From NCBI RefSeq assembly GCF_020715685.1, contig NZ_CP085840.1, positions 3,410,001-3,474,000 on the forward strand: a DNA stretch of 64,000 bases, read 5' to 3'. Position numbers and translations under genes: made by a program. Every line of letters starts with the position of its first letter. Within the stretch, counting starts at the first letter, position 1. Positions 46,656-56,227 of the stretch are shown here, piece by piece. Origin of the DNA: Dermatobacter hominis. Its GTDB lineage: Bacteria > Actinomycetota > Acidimicrobiia > Acidimicrobiales > Microtrichaceae. Below the pieces are notes generated by a model. That model saw only the letters and a program-made list of their open reading frames with translations. It had not been told where the DNA came from and did no database searches.

Positions 46656-48109
46656 ACCTCTGCCTTCTCCCGTCGCCCGCGCACGGCGATGCGCCCGGCG
46701 GGCTGCCACTCCTCGGGCCGGCCCGCGGCGTCGACGGTGGCCCGGGTCGCCAGCACGCCGGTGCCGTCGTCCTTGGCCAGGTCGCACAGCCGGGAGGCCA
46801 CGTTCACGACGTCGCCGATCACGGTGTACTCGAACCGCTCGGGTGTCCCGACGAACCCGGCGATCACCTCGCCGGTGGCGACGCCGATGCCGGCCCGCAG
46901 CAGGCCGTCGGAGCGTTCGAGCTCGCGGGGGATCGCCGCTGCGGCCCGCAGCGCTCGCGCCGCGTGGTCCGGCTCGTCCTGCGGTGCGCCGAAGAGGCAG
47001 AGGGCGGCGTCGCCCTCGAACTTGTTGATCCAGCCGCCCTCCCGGTCGACGACGGCGACAACGATCGAGAAGAAGCGGTTGAGCATGCCGACGACGTCCT
47101 CGGGGCTGTGGCGCTCCGAGAACCGGGTGTAGCCGCGGAGGTCGACGAACAGCACCGTGACCTCGCGGCGGTCCCCGGTCCGGGTGGGCTCGTCGTGGGA
47201 CAGCGCCAGGTCCGCGAGGTCGGCCTGCCCGACCTGGCGACCGAAGAGGTCGCGCAGCGCTTCGCGCTCGCGGATGCCGGCGACGAGGTCGTTGACGCCC
47301 TCGGCCAGCCGGCCGAGCTCGCCGAGGTCGTCGACCGGCACGTGCACGTCGAGGTCGCCCTGCTCGATCCGGCGCAGCGCGTCGCGCACGCGGTTCAGCG
47401 GGCGCGACACCGAGATGGACGCGATCGCCATCACGAGGCCGCCCGCGAGCGCACCGACGACTGCGATCCAGGCGAGGCGATCGCCGTCGAGCGGCACCGG
47501 CGCGATCAGCGGGTTGAGCCCGATGGCCAGCAGCGGGACGGCGCTGCCCAGCAGCCACGCCAGCATCAGCCGGGGCAGCACGTCCCGGCGGTCCTCGGGC
47601 AGCTCGGCGTCGACGAGCGCCAGCGCGTAGAGCGGTCGGAAGTACCCCTCGAGCAGCAGGTAGAGCAGCGTGCAGGTGATCACGCCGGCCAGGGCGAGGC
47701 CGAACGAGATGCGCTGCACGTCCTGGTTGATCGCGCCGAACAGGATCGCGGCGCCGAACCACGACACGAGCGCGGACAGCGTCTCGAAGGCGGGGAGGCT
47801 GAACAGGAACCGGCGCTGGCGCTCCGACGGCGGGTTGCCGAGCCGGACCCAGCTCACCGCCCGGCGGAGGAGCAGCGCATTGATCGGGAACGCCACGAGG
47901 ACCATCACGCCCACGTAGATGCCGAACGCGATCAGGTTGATCGTGCGGGACTCGAGCTCGCCCTCGGCGGAGCCGGGGAACAGGAACTGGAAGTAGGCGA
48001 CGACCGCGGCCAGGCCGAGGCCGTTGGCGAGCAGCTGGAGCAGCACGACGCCCCGGACGGTGGCGCGGGCCCGCGCCGGTCCCGGGACGTCCAGCGCGGC
48101 CTGCTCCAC
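46574..48109 (-). CDS. Membrane class III adenylate/guanylate cyclase with HAMP domain
   Basis: The 511-residue protein has about six membrane helices in the first 250 residues and a HAMP domain (about 250-305, SRPLNRVRDALRRIEQGDLDVHV). A class III cyclase catalytic domain follows (about 325-490): VTVLFVDLRGYTRFSE carries the first metal Asp, then INKFEGDAALCLFGAP the second, with Lys in the purine-selecting position, and GDVVNVASRLCDLA. This is the layout of actinobacterial membrane cyclases that make cAMP in response to envelope signals. GTG 48109 lies eight bases after TACACT. The 3' end overlaps the convergent HExxH gene by 82 bases. Confidence 0.93.
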   Translation of the reverse strand: MEQAALDVPGPARARATVRGVVLLQLLANGLGLAAVVAYFQFLFPGSAEGELESRTINLIAFGIYVGVMVLVAFPINALLLRRAVSWVRLGNPPSERQRRFLFSLPAFETLSALVSWFGAAILFGAINQDVQRISFGLALAGVITCTLLYLLLEGYFRPLYALALVDAELPEDRRDVLPRLMLAWLLGSAVPLLAIGLNPLIAPVPLDGDRLAWIAVVGALAGGLVMAIASISVSRPLNRVRDALRRIEQGDLDVHVPVDDLGELGRLAEGVNDLVAGIREREALRDLFGRQVGQADLADLALSHDEPTRTGDRREVTVLFVDLRGYTRFSERHSPEDVVGMLNRFFSIVVAVVDREGGWINKFEGDAALCLFGAPQDEPDHAARALRAAAAIPRELERSDGLLRAGIGVATGEVIAGFVGTPERFEYTVIGDVVNVASRLCDLAKDDGTGVLATRATVDAAGRPEEWQPAGRIAVRGRREKAEVYSLAPEPGPWWARITPRSARASRSAP

Positions 48110-48117
48110 GCCGCGGC

Positions 48118-48123
48118 AGTGTA
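48118..48123 (-). promoter_or_regulatory. -10-like box TACACT for cyclase gene
   Basis: TACACT on the minus strand is followed by eight bases and GTG 48109. Confidence 0.45.
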
Positions 48124-48307
48124 CGGGTCCGACCCCCGCTCGACCCGATGCCGCCTCCGGATCCGTCGCACCGCAGGGTGCTCGGGGACGGGTCCGGCCG
48201 CTGGGTGATTCCCCCAGTCGCTCGACCTCGGACCGTCGGCGATGGTTCCATCCGGGTCGGTGATTCGGCCGGTCGACGAGGACCGGCGGGGGGCGATGGA
48301 GGCGGGG

Positions 48308-50086
48308 ATGGCTGAGGGACAGGTCCGGACCGGGCGCGCCCGATGGGTCCAGCTGCTCGTTGTCGTGGTCGTGGCGCTGGGGTGGGCGGCGGCGCCGTTG
48401 GCCTCGGCCGGTGCCGCCGACGCACCCGGGACGATCAGCGGTCGGGTCACCGGCCCGAACGGCGACCCGGTGGGTCCGTCGTCCGGGATCTGCGCCCTGC
48501 TCGGCAACTCCTCGAGCGGCTGGTCGAACCTCGCCGCCGACGGCACCTACACGTTGACGAACGTCGAGCCGGGCGTGTGGTCGGTGAAGTTCGAGTACTG
48601 CTCGTCCAGCGCCGTCCGGACGTACGCACCCGAGTACTACCCGGACATCCACGTGCGAACCGGCGCCGCGCTCCCCAACATCTCCGTCGCCGCCGGGCAG
48701 ACCGTGACGGGCATCGACGCCCAGCTGGAGGTGGGGGGCACGATCAAGGTCAAGGCGGTCGATCCCGCCAACGCACCGCTCGCCGATCTGTGCGTCTCTG
48801 CGGAGGACCCGCCCGACGCAGTGGGGATCCCGAGCGTCGGGAACCTGCCGACCGTCGGTTCCGGCATGACCGCTGCCGACGGCACGGCGACGCTGTCCGG
48901 CCTGCCGACCGGCGACTACTTCGTGCTCGTCCGGGAGTGCGACTTCGCCCACCCGGTGCACATCGGCCTCGCCCGGTACCAGTACCTCGGGGGCGGGTTC
49001 GACCAGGGGACCGCCGCCCGGGTCCTCGTCGCCCCGGGGGTGACCGTGACGCCGACGGTCACGGTGAGCGCCGGCGCGACCGTGACGGGCCGCGTCACGC
49101 GGGCCGGCCAGCCGGTCGGCGGGACCTGCGTCTACTGGGACGGCCGGGACAAGGCCGAGGAGATCTCCACGACCACCGACGCCGACGGCAACTACACGTT
49201 GCGCGGCATCACGCCGACGGTCCCCGGCAAGGTCTACGCCTGCGGCACCGCCACCACGACCACGACCTGGTACCCGCAGGCGTCGTCGCGCTGGACGGCG
49301 GATCCGACCCCGTTCGCGCCCGGCTCGACCCAGGTCCGCGACATCCAGCTGCAGTCGATCAACACCGTGGGCGTGATCATCCGCGGCCTCCCGAACCCCA
49401 CCGGGTGCGAGGTCGTGGTCACCGACAACCTGGGCAACGTCCAGCGGGTCGGGCTCCGACCGACCGCGCTGGCCCAGGCCTACGTGGCCGACGCCTTCGG
49501 GCTCCCGTCCGCGGCCCGGAGTGCGAACCTCGAGTGCGGCGGCAAGCGGGTCGGAGTCGGCCAGGTGCCCGACTCGTCGACCCCGTTCTGGCAGAACTGG
49601 TTCCCGCAGCCGGCGGTCATCTCGATCGCCTACGACGTCGCCGGTCCGGCCATCAACGCGACCCCGTCGGTCGTCGGCCGGTGGTCCCGCACCCCGGTGA
49701 CGGTCAGCTTCTCCTGCACCGACGCCGGCTCCGGCGTGGCCTCGTGCCCGGCTCCCGTGGTGCTCGGCGAGGGCCAGGCCGTGTGGGTGAGCGCGACCGA
49801 CAAGGGCGGGAACGTGTCGTGGATCCCGGTCGGACCGGCGCTCGTCGACGCCACGCCGCCACGGCCGGCGATCACCGGCGACGGTCGGACGTTCAAGAAG
49901 GGCCAGCCGCTCGCGCTCGGGTGCGACATGGTCGACGACCGCTCGGGGCTCGCGTGGGTGCGCTCGGACTGCCCGGCGTGGGGTTCGACGTCGCTGCCCG
50001 TGGGCACCCACCGGTTCACGGTGACGGCGTCGGACTGGGCCGGCAACGTCACGACGACCACCGCCACGATCACCATCGTGAAGTGA
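48308..50086 (+). CDS. Secreted beta-rich protein with carboxypeptidase-regulatory-like repeats
   Basis: I chose ATG 48308, which has GGAGG five bases upstream (ATG 48296 is an alternative). The 592-residue product has a signal peptide (basic start, VQLLVVVVVALGWAAAPLASAGA). Several Ig-like or carboxypeptidase-regulatory-like units follow: GTISGRVTGPNGDPVG, then DGTYTLTNVEPG, VTGRVTRAGQPVGGTCVYWDG and DADGNYTLRGI. Near the end a second type appears (VTVSFSCTDAGSGVASC and HRFTVTASDWAGNV), as in bacterial Ig-like surface proteins. Multiple paired Cys suggest disulfides. There is no C-terminal anchor, so it is probably released or wall-associated. A binding or structural role is likely; no enzyme motif is visible. 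Confidence 0.8.
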   Translation: MAEGQVRTGRARWVQLLVVVVVALGWAAAPLASAGAADAPGTISGRVTGPNGDPVGPSSGICALLGNSSSGWSNLAADGTYTLTNVEPGVWSVKFEYCSSSAVRTYAPEYYPDIHVRTGAALPNISVAAGQTVTGIDAQLEVGGTIKVKAVDPANAPLADLCVSAEDPPDAVGIPSVGNLPTVGSGMTAADGTATLSGLPTGDYFVLVRECDFAHPVHIGLARYQYLGGGFDQGTAARVLVAPGVTVTPTVTVSAGATVTGRVTRAGQPVGGTCVYWDGRDKAEEISTTTDADGNYTLRGITPTVPGKVYACGTATTTTTWYPQASSRWTADPTPFAPGSTQVRDIQLQSINTVGVIIRGLPNPTGCEVVVTDNLGNVQRVGLRPTALAQAYVADAFGLPSAARSANLECGGKRVGVGQVPDSSTPFWQNWFPQPAVISIAYDVAGPAINATPSVVGRWSRTPVTVSFSCTDAGSGVASCPAPVVLGEGQAVWVSATDKGGNVSWIPVGPALVDATPPRPAITGDGRTFKKGQPLALGCDMVDDRSGLAWVRSDCPAWGSTSLPVGTHRFTVTASDWAGNVTTTTATITIVK

Positions 50087-50095
50087 CCCCTGACC

Positions 50096-50145
50096 GCTTT
50101 GTCACGCCTGGCGGTGCCGTTCGGGGCCGCCAGCCGTGACAGAGC
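50096..50145. repeat. Palindromic repeat element (copy 3), homologous to copy 1
   Basis: Arms 50096-50114 and 50127-50145 pair at 17 of 19 positions. The whole 50 bp matches the reverse complement of the element at 19836-19885 at 44 of 50 positions, including the shared loop CGGCCCCGAACGGC. It follows the secreted protein gene by nine bases. Confidence 0.85.
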
Positions 50146-50254
50146 TCGCAGGGCGACCCACCGAGGTGCGGTCGGGAAGGTCTGCCCAGGGGGACCAGGT
50201 CTCTGGGTAACCCTGCGGATTGCCGGTGCCCGGGCCGTCGGTCACCCTTGGGCC

Positions 50255-51571
50255 ATGGCGTCGGAACCAGGCGGGGCTCCGAACCTGACCGCTCCGGAGA
50301 TCGAGGAAGCCCGTGCGCTGCTGCGCCGGTCCGACGAGGAGTCCCGGCGGTCGGGTCTGATGATGGTGGACCGGTGGGGCGACCGGCCGCCCGATCCCGC
50401 AGCGGCCAGCGCCCTGCTCAGGGCGGCGACCCTGGCGTACCCCTGGGTCCGCAGCCAGCGCGTCGACCCCGCCCTCCGACTCATCCGGTTGCTGTGCCGG
50501 TCACCGCGTTCGGTCGAGGTCCGGGAGGTCGAAGCGGCCTACCTCGTCTCGGCCGAGCGGGTGCGCCGGGTGCTGCTCCACCTGCTGGCCCTGCGGCGCG
50601 ACGCCGAGGGCGTGGTGTCGCTGTCGTTCCTGATCGGTCCCGACGGCCCCGCCGACCTGCTGCCGCTGCCCACGGGCGGGCTGCTCACCCCGGCCCTCTC
50701 GGTCCCCGGATCGGCGGACATGGTGCCGTCGCTCGTCCACGTCGCGTCCCGGCCCGGCTGGGCGTGGCACGCGGCCGAGCTGCTCCAGCAGCTGGTCGAG
50801 GAGGGGCGCCTGGACGAGGGCCAGCACCGCGCGGTCGCCCGGGGCCTCGCCCCGGTGGTGGCGTCGCTGGTCGAGGCGTGCGACCGGGCCACGCTCGGCA
50901 CGGCCACGTCCGCGGGCGCGCCGTCCGACGGCGAGCGGCCCGGCCGTGACGTCACCCGCGCCGACCGGTTCCGCCTGCGGTCGCTGGTCTCGCTGTTCCG
51001 GGCCCTGCCCGGCGACGTGTCGGCGCCGGTGCTGCGCCGGGTCCTCGCCTCGGCCGACGCCCGGGTCAGCGCGCTGGGGGCGACCGCCCTGCTGTCGGCG
51101 GGCCAGCCCATCGCACCCGAGCGGCTGGACCTCGTCGCGCGCGACCCCGAGGCGCGGGCCGAGCTGCTCGACGGCCTCGACGAGATCGACCGCCTCGCCG
51201 ACCTCGCGCCGCGGTGGCGCTCCGGCCGGTCGAGGGCCGAGGCCGAGCTGGTCCGGTGGCTCGCCGCCGACACCGAGCTGGGTGCCCGGCCCGACGAGCT
51301 CGAGCACGTGGTGACGATGGCCGCCGGCGAGCACCCCGACGACGGGGCGGTCCACATGTTCCGCTTCCGACTGCGGGCCCCGCACTGGTCGTCGGCCCGG
51401 GGGTGGATGATCGGCGCGGCCGGGCCGTACCGGGAGGACGGTTCCGTCGCCGAGGGCTTCGACGCCTTCGCCTCGTCGGTGTACTCCGCCGAGGACGAGG
51501 ACGAGCTGGACGGCCACCTCGACACGATCCTCGACTCGCTCGGGGTCTGGCCCGACGCCGACGAGCTCTGA
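50255..51571 (+). CDS. Helical repeat-like protein of unknown function
   Basis: I do not recognise this 438-residue protein. It is soluble and largely helical, with HEAT-like stretches such as LVSLFRALPGDVSAPVLRRVLASADARVSALGATALLSAGQ. A C-terminal region (MFRFRLRAPHWSSARGWMIGAAGPY) reads like a compact alpha/beta end domain, followed by an acidic tail. No Cys/His metal motif or catalytic signature is obvious. ATG 50255 lies six bases after CACCCT, a weak -10-like box shared with the gene at 62865. It stands between a palindromic element and an MBL-fold gene, with no overlap to either. Confidence 0.7.
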   Translation: MASEPGGAPNLTAPEIEEARALLRRSDEESRRSGLMMVDRWGDRPPDPAAASALLRAATLAYPWVRSQRVDPALRLIRLLCRSPRSVEVREVEAAYLVSAERVRRVLLHLLALRRDAEGVVSLSFLIGPDGPADLLPLPTGGLLTPALSVPGSADMVPSLVHVASRPGWAWHAAELLQQLVEEGRLDEGQHRAVARGLAPVVASLVEACDRATLGTATSAGAPSDGERPGRDVTRADRFRLRSLVSLFRALPGDVSAPVLRRVLASADARVSALGATALLSAGQPIAPERLDLVARDPEARAELLDGLDEIDRLADLAPRWRSGRSRAEAELVRWLAADTELGARPDELEHVVTMAAGEHPDDGAVHMFRFRLRAPHWSSARGWMIGAAGPYREDGSVAEGFDAFASSVYSAEDEDELDGHLDTILDSLGVWPDADEL

Positions 51572-51598
51572 CCGCTGCCCCGCCGGGGTCCGGGGAAC

Positions 51599-51604
51599 TA
51601 GCCT
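51599..51604 (+). promoter_or_regulatory. -10-like box TAGCCT for MBL-fold gene
   Basis: TAGCCT lies seven bases before ATG 51612. Confidence 0.5.
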
Positions 51605-51611
51605 CGGCGCC

Positions 51612-52613
51612 ATGGGGACGGGGCCGACGCCCGGGCCGGACCACGTGCGTCCCGGCTACGTCCGGGGGCTGCACGAGGTCGCCGACGGCGTCCACGCGTA
51701 CCTGCAGCCCGACGGCGGCTGGGGGTGGTCGAACGCCGGGCTGATCACGGGCGACGGCGGCTCGCTGCTCGTCGACACGTTGTTCGACTCGAACCTCACC
51801 CGCGAGATGCTCGACTCGATGCGGCCGATCACCGGCACCCGGCCGATCGGCACGCTCGTCAACACCCATGCCAACGGCGACCACTGCTACGGCAACGGGC
51901 TGGTTGGCGATCCCGCCGCCAGCGGGTCGGCGGGATCGGTCGAGATCATCGCCTCACGGGCGACGGCCGAGGAGATGGACGACGTCCCTCCCGAGCTGCT
52001 CGGCGCCATGGTCGACAACGACCTCGGCGACGAGGACCTCAACCGCTACGTCGACGCGGCGTTCGGCCGGTTCGACTTCGCCGGTGCCACGCCCGCCCCG
52101 CCGACGCGCACCTTCGACGGGTCGCTGGGCCTCGACGTCGCCGGCACCGCCGTCGAGCTGATCGAGGCCGGGCCGGCCCACACCGCGGGCGACGTGATCG
52201 TCCACGTGCCGGACGCGGGCGTCGTCTTCGTCGGCGACCTCGGCTTCATCGGCGGCACGCCGATCGTGTGGGCCGGACCGCTCGGCAACTGGTGCGACGC
52301 GATCGACCTGGTCGCCGGGCTCGGCGTCCACACCGTGGTCCCCGGCCACGGTCCGGTGTGCGGGGTGGCCGAGCTGCTCGAGGTCCGCGACTACCTCTGC
52401 CACGTGGAGCGCGAGGCGACCGAGCGGTTCGAGGGCGGCATGTCGGCCGAGGAAGCGATCGCCGACATCGACCTCGACCGGTGGGCGGACCTCGGCGAGC
52501 GCGAGCGCATCGTCGTCAACGTCCACACCGTCTACCGGCACCTGGACCCCGACGCCCCCCGGCCCGACGTGCTCGAGCTGTTCCGCCAGATGGCGGTCTA
52601 CGGCCGCTCGTGA
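51612..52613 (+). CDS. Metallo-beta-lactamase fold hydrolase with HANGDH motif
   Basis: This 333-residue enzyme shows the MBL order: SNAGLITGDGGSLLVDTLFD, then NTHANGDHCYGN as the metal motif, AGPAHTAGDVIVHVPDAGVVFVGDL with further His and Asp ligands, and VPGHGPV with the last His. The canonical HxHxDH reads HANGDH, so the second His is replaced by Asn, a change seen in some hydrolases of this superfamily. The substrate is unknown; position before a crotonase and an alkylsulfatase-type gene suggests catabolism. It seems leaderless. It converges on the zinc-ribbon gene with nine bases between stops. Confidence 0.85.
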   Translation: MGTGPTPGPDHVRPGYVRGLHEVADGVHAYLQPDGGWGWSNAGLITGDGGSLLVDTLFDSNLTREMLDSMRPITGTRPIGTLVNTHANGDHCYGNGLVGDPAASGSAGSVEIIASRATAEEMDDVPPELLGAMVDNDLGDEDLNRYVDAAFGRFDFAGATPAPPTRTFDGSLGLDVAGTAVELIEAGPAHTAGDVIVHVPDAGVVFVGDLGFIGGTPIVWAGPLGNWCDAIDLVAGLGVHTVVPGHGPVCGVAELLEVRDYLCHVEREATERFEGGMSAEEAIADIDLDRWADLGERERIVVNVHTVYRHLDPDAPRPDVLELFRQMAVYGRS

Positions 52614-52622
52614 GGGCGCCGG

Positions 52623-53243
52623 TCAGTATGCGGTGATGCCCCGGCCGATCGAGTCGAGCGCCTTCAGCGCGCCCGGGTGGCGGGCCACGCGGCGGTAGAG
52701 CTTCTCGGTCAGCTCCTTGCCCTCGCGGTCCTCGACGGCCTCCTCGTACGAGGCGCCGAAGCGGTCGACGATGGCCTGCTCGGTCGCGAGCTCCTCGGCG
52801 GAGGGCTGGGCGTCGGGCAGGTCGACCGGGAACTCCTCGAGCTCCCCGGCGTCGAGCCAGATGAACTGGTTCTCCACGTCGACGTCCACGACGACGGTGG
52901 CCGTGGTCGGGCCATCGCCGGCCTGGCCCTCGGGGACCTCGTCCTCGTCGACCTCGACGGTGACGCGGGCCATCGGCGCGCCGTGGAACGGACTCGGGAG
53001 CGGCCCGGGCGCCGCGGTGCGGGCCTGCTGCCAGATCTGCGCGATCTCGTCCTCCTGGAGCCGCTCGTAGCTCTCGGAGAGGGTCATGGCGAGGCCGTGG
53101 CCGTTCGGGCACGTCCAGCAGTGGAAGGTGTCGGTGCCGTCGGCGCTGGGCGTGCCGCCCAGGTGCAGGTCCGCCGAGCAGACCGGGCAGCTCGGCACGG
53201 ACACGCCGGTGGGCGGGTGGCTCAGATCTGCGTCAAGGGTCAC
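52623..53243 (-). CDS. Zinc-ribbon protein of unknown function
   Basis: The 206-residue product begins with a zinc-ribbon-like module: SCPVC (about 18-22), then CWTCPNGHG (about 41-49), giving four Cys and a His. The rest is acidic and helical (VDVDVENQFIWLDAGELEEFPVDLP, then a helix-rich C-terminus). It resembles TFIIB-type zinc-finger proteins of bacteria, whose roles are mostly unknown; binding of nucleic acid or protein is possible. GTG 53243 was chosen because it lies seven bases after TACCGT and just before conserved-looking sequence; the longer frame adds 12 residues that overlap the promoter. Confidence 0.75.
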   Translation of the reverse strand: MTLDADLSHPPTGVSVPSCPVCSADLHLGGTPSADGTDTFHCWTCPNGHGLAMTLSESYERLQEDEIAQIWQQARTAAPGPLPSPFHGAPMARVTVEVDEDEVPEGQAGDGPTTATVVVDVDVENQFIWLDAGELEEFPVDLPDAQPSAEELATEQAIVDRFGASYEEAVEDREGKELTEKLYRRVARHPGALKALDSIGRGITAY

Positions 53244-53250
53244 CCCGTCA

Positions 53251-53256
53251 ACGGTA
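53251..53256 (-). promoter_or_regulatory. -10-like box TACCGT for leaderless zinc-ribbon gene
   Basis: TACCGT on the minus strand is followed by seven bases and GTG 53243. Confidence 0.5.
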
Positions 53257-53367
53257 ACGACCGACCTCCCGGATTCCACCCGCTCCTCCCGTCGGCATCC
53301 TCGGACCGGGGGTCGTGCGGCTCCGGCCCAGGACCAGAACGGCGGGTGACGGGGCGAGGTGGAGGGC

Positions 53368-53373
53368 TAGCGT
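53368..53373 (+). promoter_or_regulatory. -10-like box TAGCGT for leaderless crotonase gene
   Basis: TAGCGT is followed by seven bases and GTG 53381. Confidence 0.5.
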
Positions 53374-53380
53374 CGACCGG

Positions 53381-54175
53381 GTGAGCGAGGGAGCCTCCAG
53401 CACGGCCGCCGTGACGGTGGACCGGGACGGCCCGGTCACGATCGTGACCATCGACCGTCCCGAGGTGCGCAACGCCGTCGACGGGCCCACCGCCCAGCTC
53501 CTCGCCGACGCGTTCCGGGCCTTCGACGCCGACGACGACGCGTCGGTCGCGGTGCTCGCCGGGTCCGGCGGCACGTTCTGCTCGGGCGCCGACCTCATCG
53601 GCTTCAGCGACGGCCGGGGCAACCGGGTCTCCGAGGACGTGGCCGACGACGGCCCGATGGGCCCCACCCGCATGCAGCTGTCCAAGCCGGTGATCGCCGC
53701 CGTCGAGGGCTACGCGGTGGCCGGCGGGCTCGAGCTCGCGCTGTGGTGCGACCTCCGCGTCGCCGCGGAGGACGCCACGTTCGGCGTGTACTGCCGGCGC
53801 TGGGGCGTGCCGCTGATCGACGGCGGGACCGTCCGGCTGCCCCGCCTGATCGGTCACAGCCACGCGCTCGACCTCATCCTCACCGGCCGGGGCGTGTCGG
53901 GCGACGAGGCCCAGACGATGGGTCTCGCCAACCGGCTGTGCCCCCCGGGCCAGGCCCTCGAGGCGGCCGTGGCGCTCGCCCACCAGGTCGCCGGCTTCCC
54001 GCAGGTGTGCATGCGATCGGACCGGCGATCCAGCTACGACCAGTGGGACCTCCCGTTCGTCGAGGCGATGGCCCGGGAGACCGAGCTCGGCCTCGAACCG
54101 ATCCGCTCGGGCGAGACGTTCGCCGGGGCCGAGCGCTTCGCCGGCGGCGAGGGCCGCGGCGGCGCCGGCGTCTGA
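53381..54175 (+). CDS. Enoyl-CoA hydratase (crotonase) family protein
   Basis: This 264-residue crotonase has IVTIDRPEVRNAVDG at the N-terminus, the first oxyanion segment GGTFCSGADLIGF and the second AAVEGYAVAGGLELALWCDLRV. The second catalytic Glu position reads GVYCRRWGVPLIDGG, without an evident Glu, so it is probably not a classical hydratase. Similar proteins are annotated as crotonase/enoyl-CoA hydratase in Mycobacterium. The GTG start appears leaderless. It precedes the alkylsulfatase-type gene by 89 bases on the same strand and may supply acyl-CoA processing in the same route. Confidence 0.88.
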   Translation: MSEGASSTAAVTVDRDGPVTIVTIDRPEVRNAVDGPTAQLLADAFRAFDADDDASVAVLAGSGGTFCSGADLIGFSDGRGNRVSEDVADDGPMGPTRMQLSKPVIAAVEGYAVAGGLELALWCDLRVAAEDATFGVYCRRWGVPLIDGGTVRLPRLIGHSHALDLILTGRGVSGDEAQTMGLANRLCPPGQALEAAVALAHQVAGFPQVCMRSDRRSSYDQWDLPFVEAMARETELGLEPIRSGETFAGAERFAGGEGRGGAGV

Positions 54176-54264
54176 CCGCAGGCCCGGCCCGTCGTGCGCC
54201 GGTCGGATCCCGCACAGCCCGAGCCGCACCCCGCTCGCACCGACACCCAGACGAGGAGCCTCCG

Positions 54265-56196
54265 TTGACCGGTCCCGACCTGTCGCCCAAGCCCGCCACG
54301 CCGAGCACCGCCGCGGCGAACGACCGCGTGGCCGGGTCGCTGCCGTTCGCCGACCGGACGGACTTCGACCTTGCGGAGCGGGGTCGCGTGACGTCGTCAC
54401 CGCAGCGCCAGATCACCGGCGAGGGCGGAGGGGTCACCTGGGACCTGGACTCGTGGTCGTTCCTCGAGGGCCCTGCGCCCGACACCGTGAACCCGAGCCT
54501 CTGGCGGCAGTCGCAGCTCTGCTCGATCGAGGGCCTGTTCGAGGTCGTCGACGGCATCCACCAGGTGCGGGGCTTCGACCTGTCCAACATCACGTTCGTC
54601 CGCGGGGAGACGGGCTGGATCGTGATCGACCCGCTGACGTCGGCCGAGACCGCCCGGGCCGCGCTCGACCTGGCGAACCAGGAGCTCGGCGAGCGTCCGG
54701 TCAGGGCGGTGATCTACACCCACAGCCACGTCGACCACTTCGCCGGCGTGCGGGGCATCACGACCGACGAGGACGTCGCCGCGGGGCGCGTCCGCATCAT
54801 CGCCCCGTCCGGTTTCCTCGAGGCCGCGATCTCCGAGAACGTCATCGCCGGCAACGTGATGACCCGCCGCGCCACCTACATGTACGGCACGCTCCTGCCC
54901 CGGGGGCCGCAGGGCCTCGTGGGGAGCGGGCTGGGCCAGACCGCCCCGCTCGGCACGTTCGGGCTGATCGCGCCGACCGAGCTCATCTCGGCGACGGGGA
55001 CCGAGCTCGTCGTCGACGGCGTGCGGATCGAGTTCCAGCTCACGCCGGGGACCGAGGCGCCGGCCGAGATGAACTTCCTGTTCCCCGACCACCGGGCGCT
55101 GTGCATGGCCGAGAACTGCACGGCGGTGTTCCACAACGTCTACACGCCCCGCGGTGCCCAGATCCGCGACGCGCTCGGCTGGTCGACCTACCTGCACGAG
55201 TCGCTGGAGCTCTACGCCGACCGAGCGGATGTCAGCTTCGCCAGCCACCACTGGCCGAGGTGGGGCGCCGAGGCGATGCGCCACCACCTCGCCTCGCAGC
55301 GCGACCTCTACCGGTACCTCCACGACCAGACGATGCGCCTGGCCAACCACGGCCTGACGATGCTGGAGATCGCCGAGGAGCTGGCGCTGCCGCCCTCGCT
55401 TGGCGACGAGTTCTTCAACCGCGACTACTACGGCACGCTGAACCACAACGTGAAGGCCGTGTACCAGCGGTACCTCGGCTTCTTCGACGGCAACCCGGCG
55501 CACCTGCACCCGCTGCCGCCCGTGGAGTCCGGACGGCGGTACGTCGAGTTCATGGGCGGTGCCGACGAGCTGCTGCGGCGGGCGCAGGAGAGCTTCGACG
55601 CCGGCGACTACCGGTGGGTCGCGCAGGTGGTCGACCACCTCGTGTTCGCGGACCCCGAGAACATGGCGGCTCGGGCGCTGCAGGCCGACGCGCTCGAGCA
55701 GCTCGGCTACCAGTCCGAGTCGGGTCCGTGGCGGTCTTTCTACCTGACGGGTGCGCAGGAGCTCCGCACCGGCCCGCCGCCGGTCGTCGTGAAGAGCGCC
55801 GAGAAGCCCGACGTGATGGCGGCGATGACCGTCGACATGCTGCTGCAGTTCGTCGGCGTCCGGCTGAACGGGCCCCGGGCCGCGGGCCTCGACCTGTCGT
55901 TCACGCTCGAGGTGCGCGACGCATCCGCCGAGGGCGGCGGTGCCGGCGCGGGCGAGGTCCACGCCGTCGGCCTGGCCAACGGCGCGCTGCACCACCGTGC
56001 CGGCGGCCCGCACCCCGACGCGGGGGCGACGGTCAGCACGACCCACGCCGCGCTGGTCGCGGCCATCACCGCCGGTCGTCTGGATCAGCTCGCGGACGAC
56101 GGGGACAGCACGGTCGACGGCGACGTCGGCGTGCTCTCGCAGCTGTCGGACCTGCTCGACGACTTCGAGCTGTTCTTCCCGATCGTCACGCCCTGA
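54265..56196 (+). CDS. SdsA1-type linear alkylsulfatase (MBL fold, SCP2-like C-terminus)
   Basis: This 643-residue enzyme resembles SdsA1/YjcS alkylsulfatases, which cleave primary alkyl sulfates to alcohol and sulfate. The catalytic MBL domain has FVRGETGWIVIDPLTS, THSHVDHFAGV (canonical HxHxDH), and MAENCTAVFHNVYTPRG with ASHHWPRWG later, giving further metal ligands. A helical dimerisation region follows (about 370-510, LHDQTMRLANHGLTMLEIAEEL onward), then an SCP2-like domain (from about 525). No export signal is visible, so cytoplasmic use is likely, unlike secreted SdsA1. TTG 54265 has a GAGGAG site six bases upstream. It lies next to a crotonase and dehydrogenase genes. Confidence 0.9.
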   Translation: MTGPDLSPKPATPSTAAANDRVAGSLPFADRTDFDLAERGRVTSSPQRQITGEGGGVTWDLDSWSFLEGPAPDTVNPSLWRQSQLCSIEGLFEVVDGIHQVRGFDLSNITFVRGETGWIVIDPLTSAETARAALDLANQELGERPVRAVIYTHSHVDHFAGVRGITTDEDVAAGRVRIIAPSGFLEAAISENVIAGNVMTRRATYMYGTLLPRGPQGLVGSGLGQTAPLGTFGLIAPTELISATGTELVVDGVRIEFQLTPGTEAPAEMNFLFPDHRALCMAENCTAVFHNVYTPRGAQIRDALGWSTYLHESLELYADRADVSFASHHWPRWGAEAMRHHLASQRDLYRYLHDQTMRLANHGLTMLEIAEELALPPSLGDEFFNRDYYGTLNHNVKAVYQRYLGFFDGNPAHLHPLPPVESGRRYVEFMGGADELLRRAQESFDAGDYRWVAQVVDHLVFADPENMAARALQADALEQLGYQSESGPWRSFYLTGAQELRTGPPPVVVKSAEKPDVMAAMTVDMLLQFVGVRLNGPRAAGLDLSFTLEVRDASAEGGGAGAGEVHAVGLANGALHHRAGGPHPDAGATVSTTHAALVAAITAGRLDQLADDGDSTVDGDVGVLSQLSDLLDDFELFFPIVTP

Positions 56197-56227
56197 CCGG
56201 ACTCCCCGAGGCCGGCGCCGGGTCCGC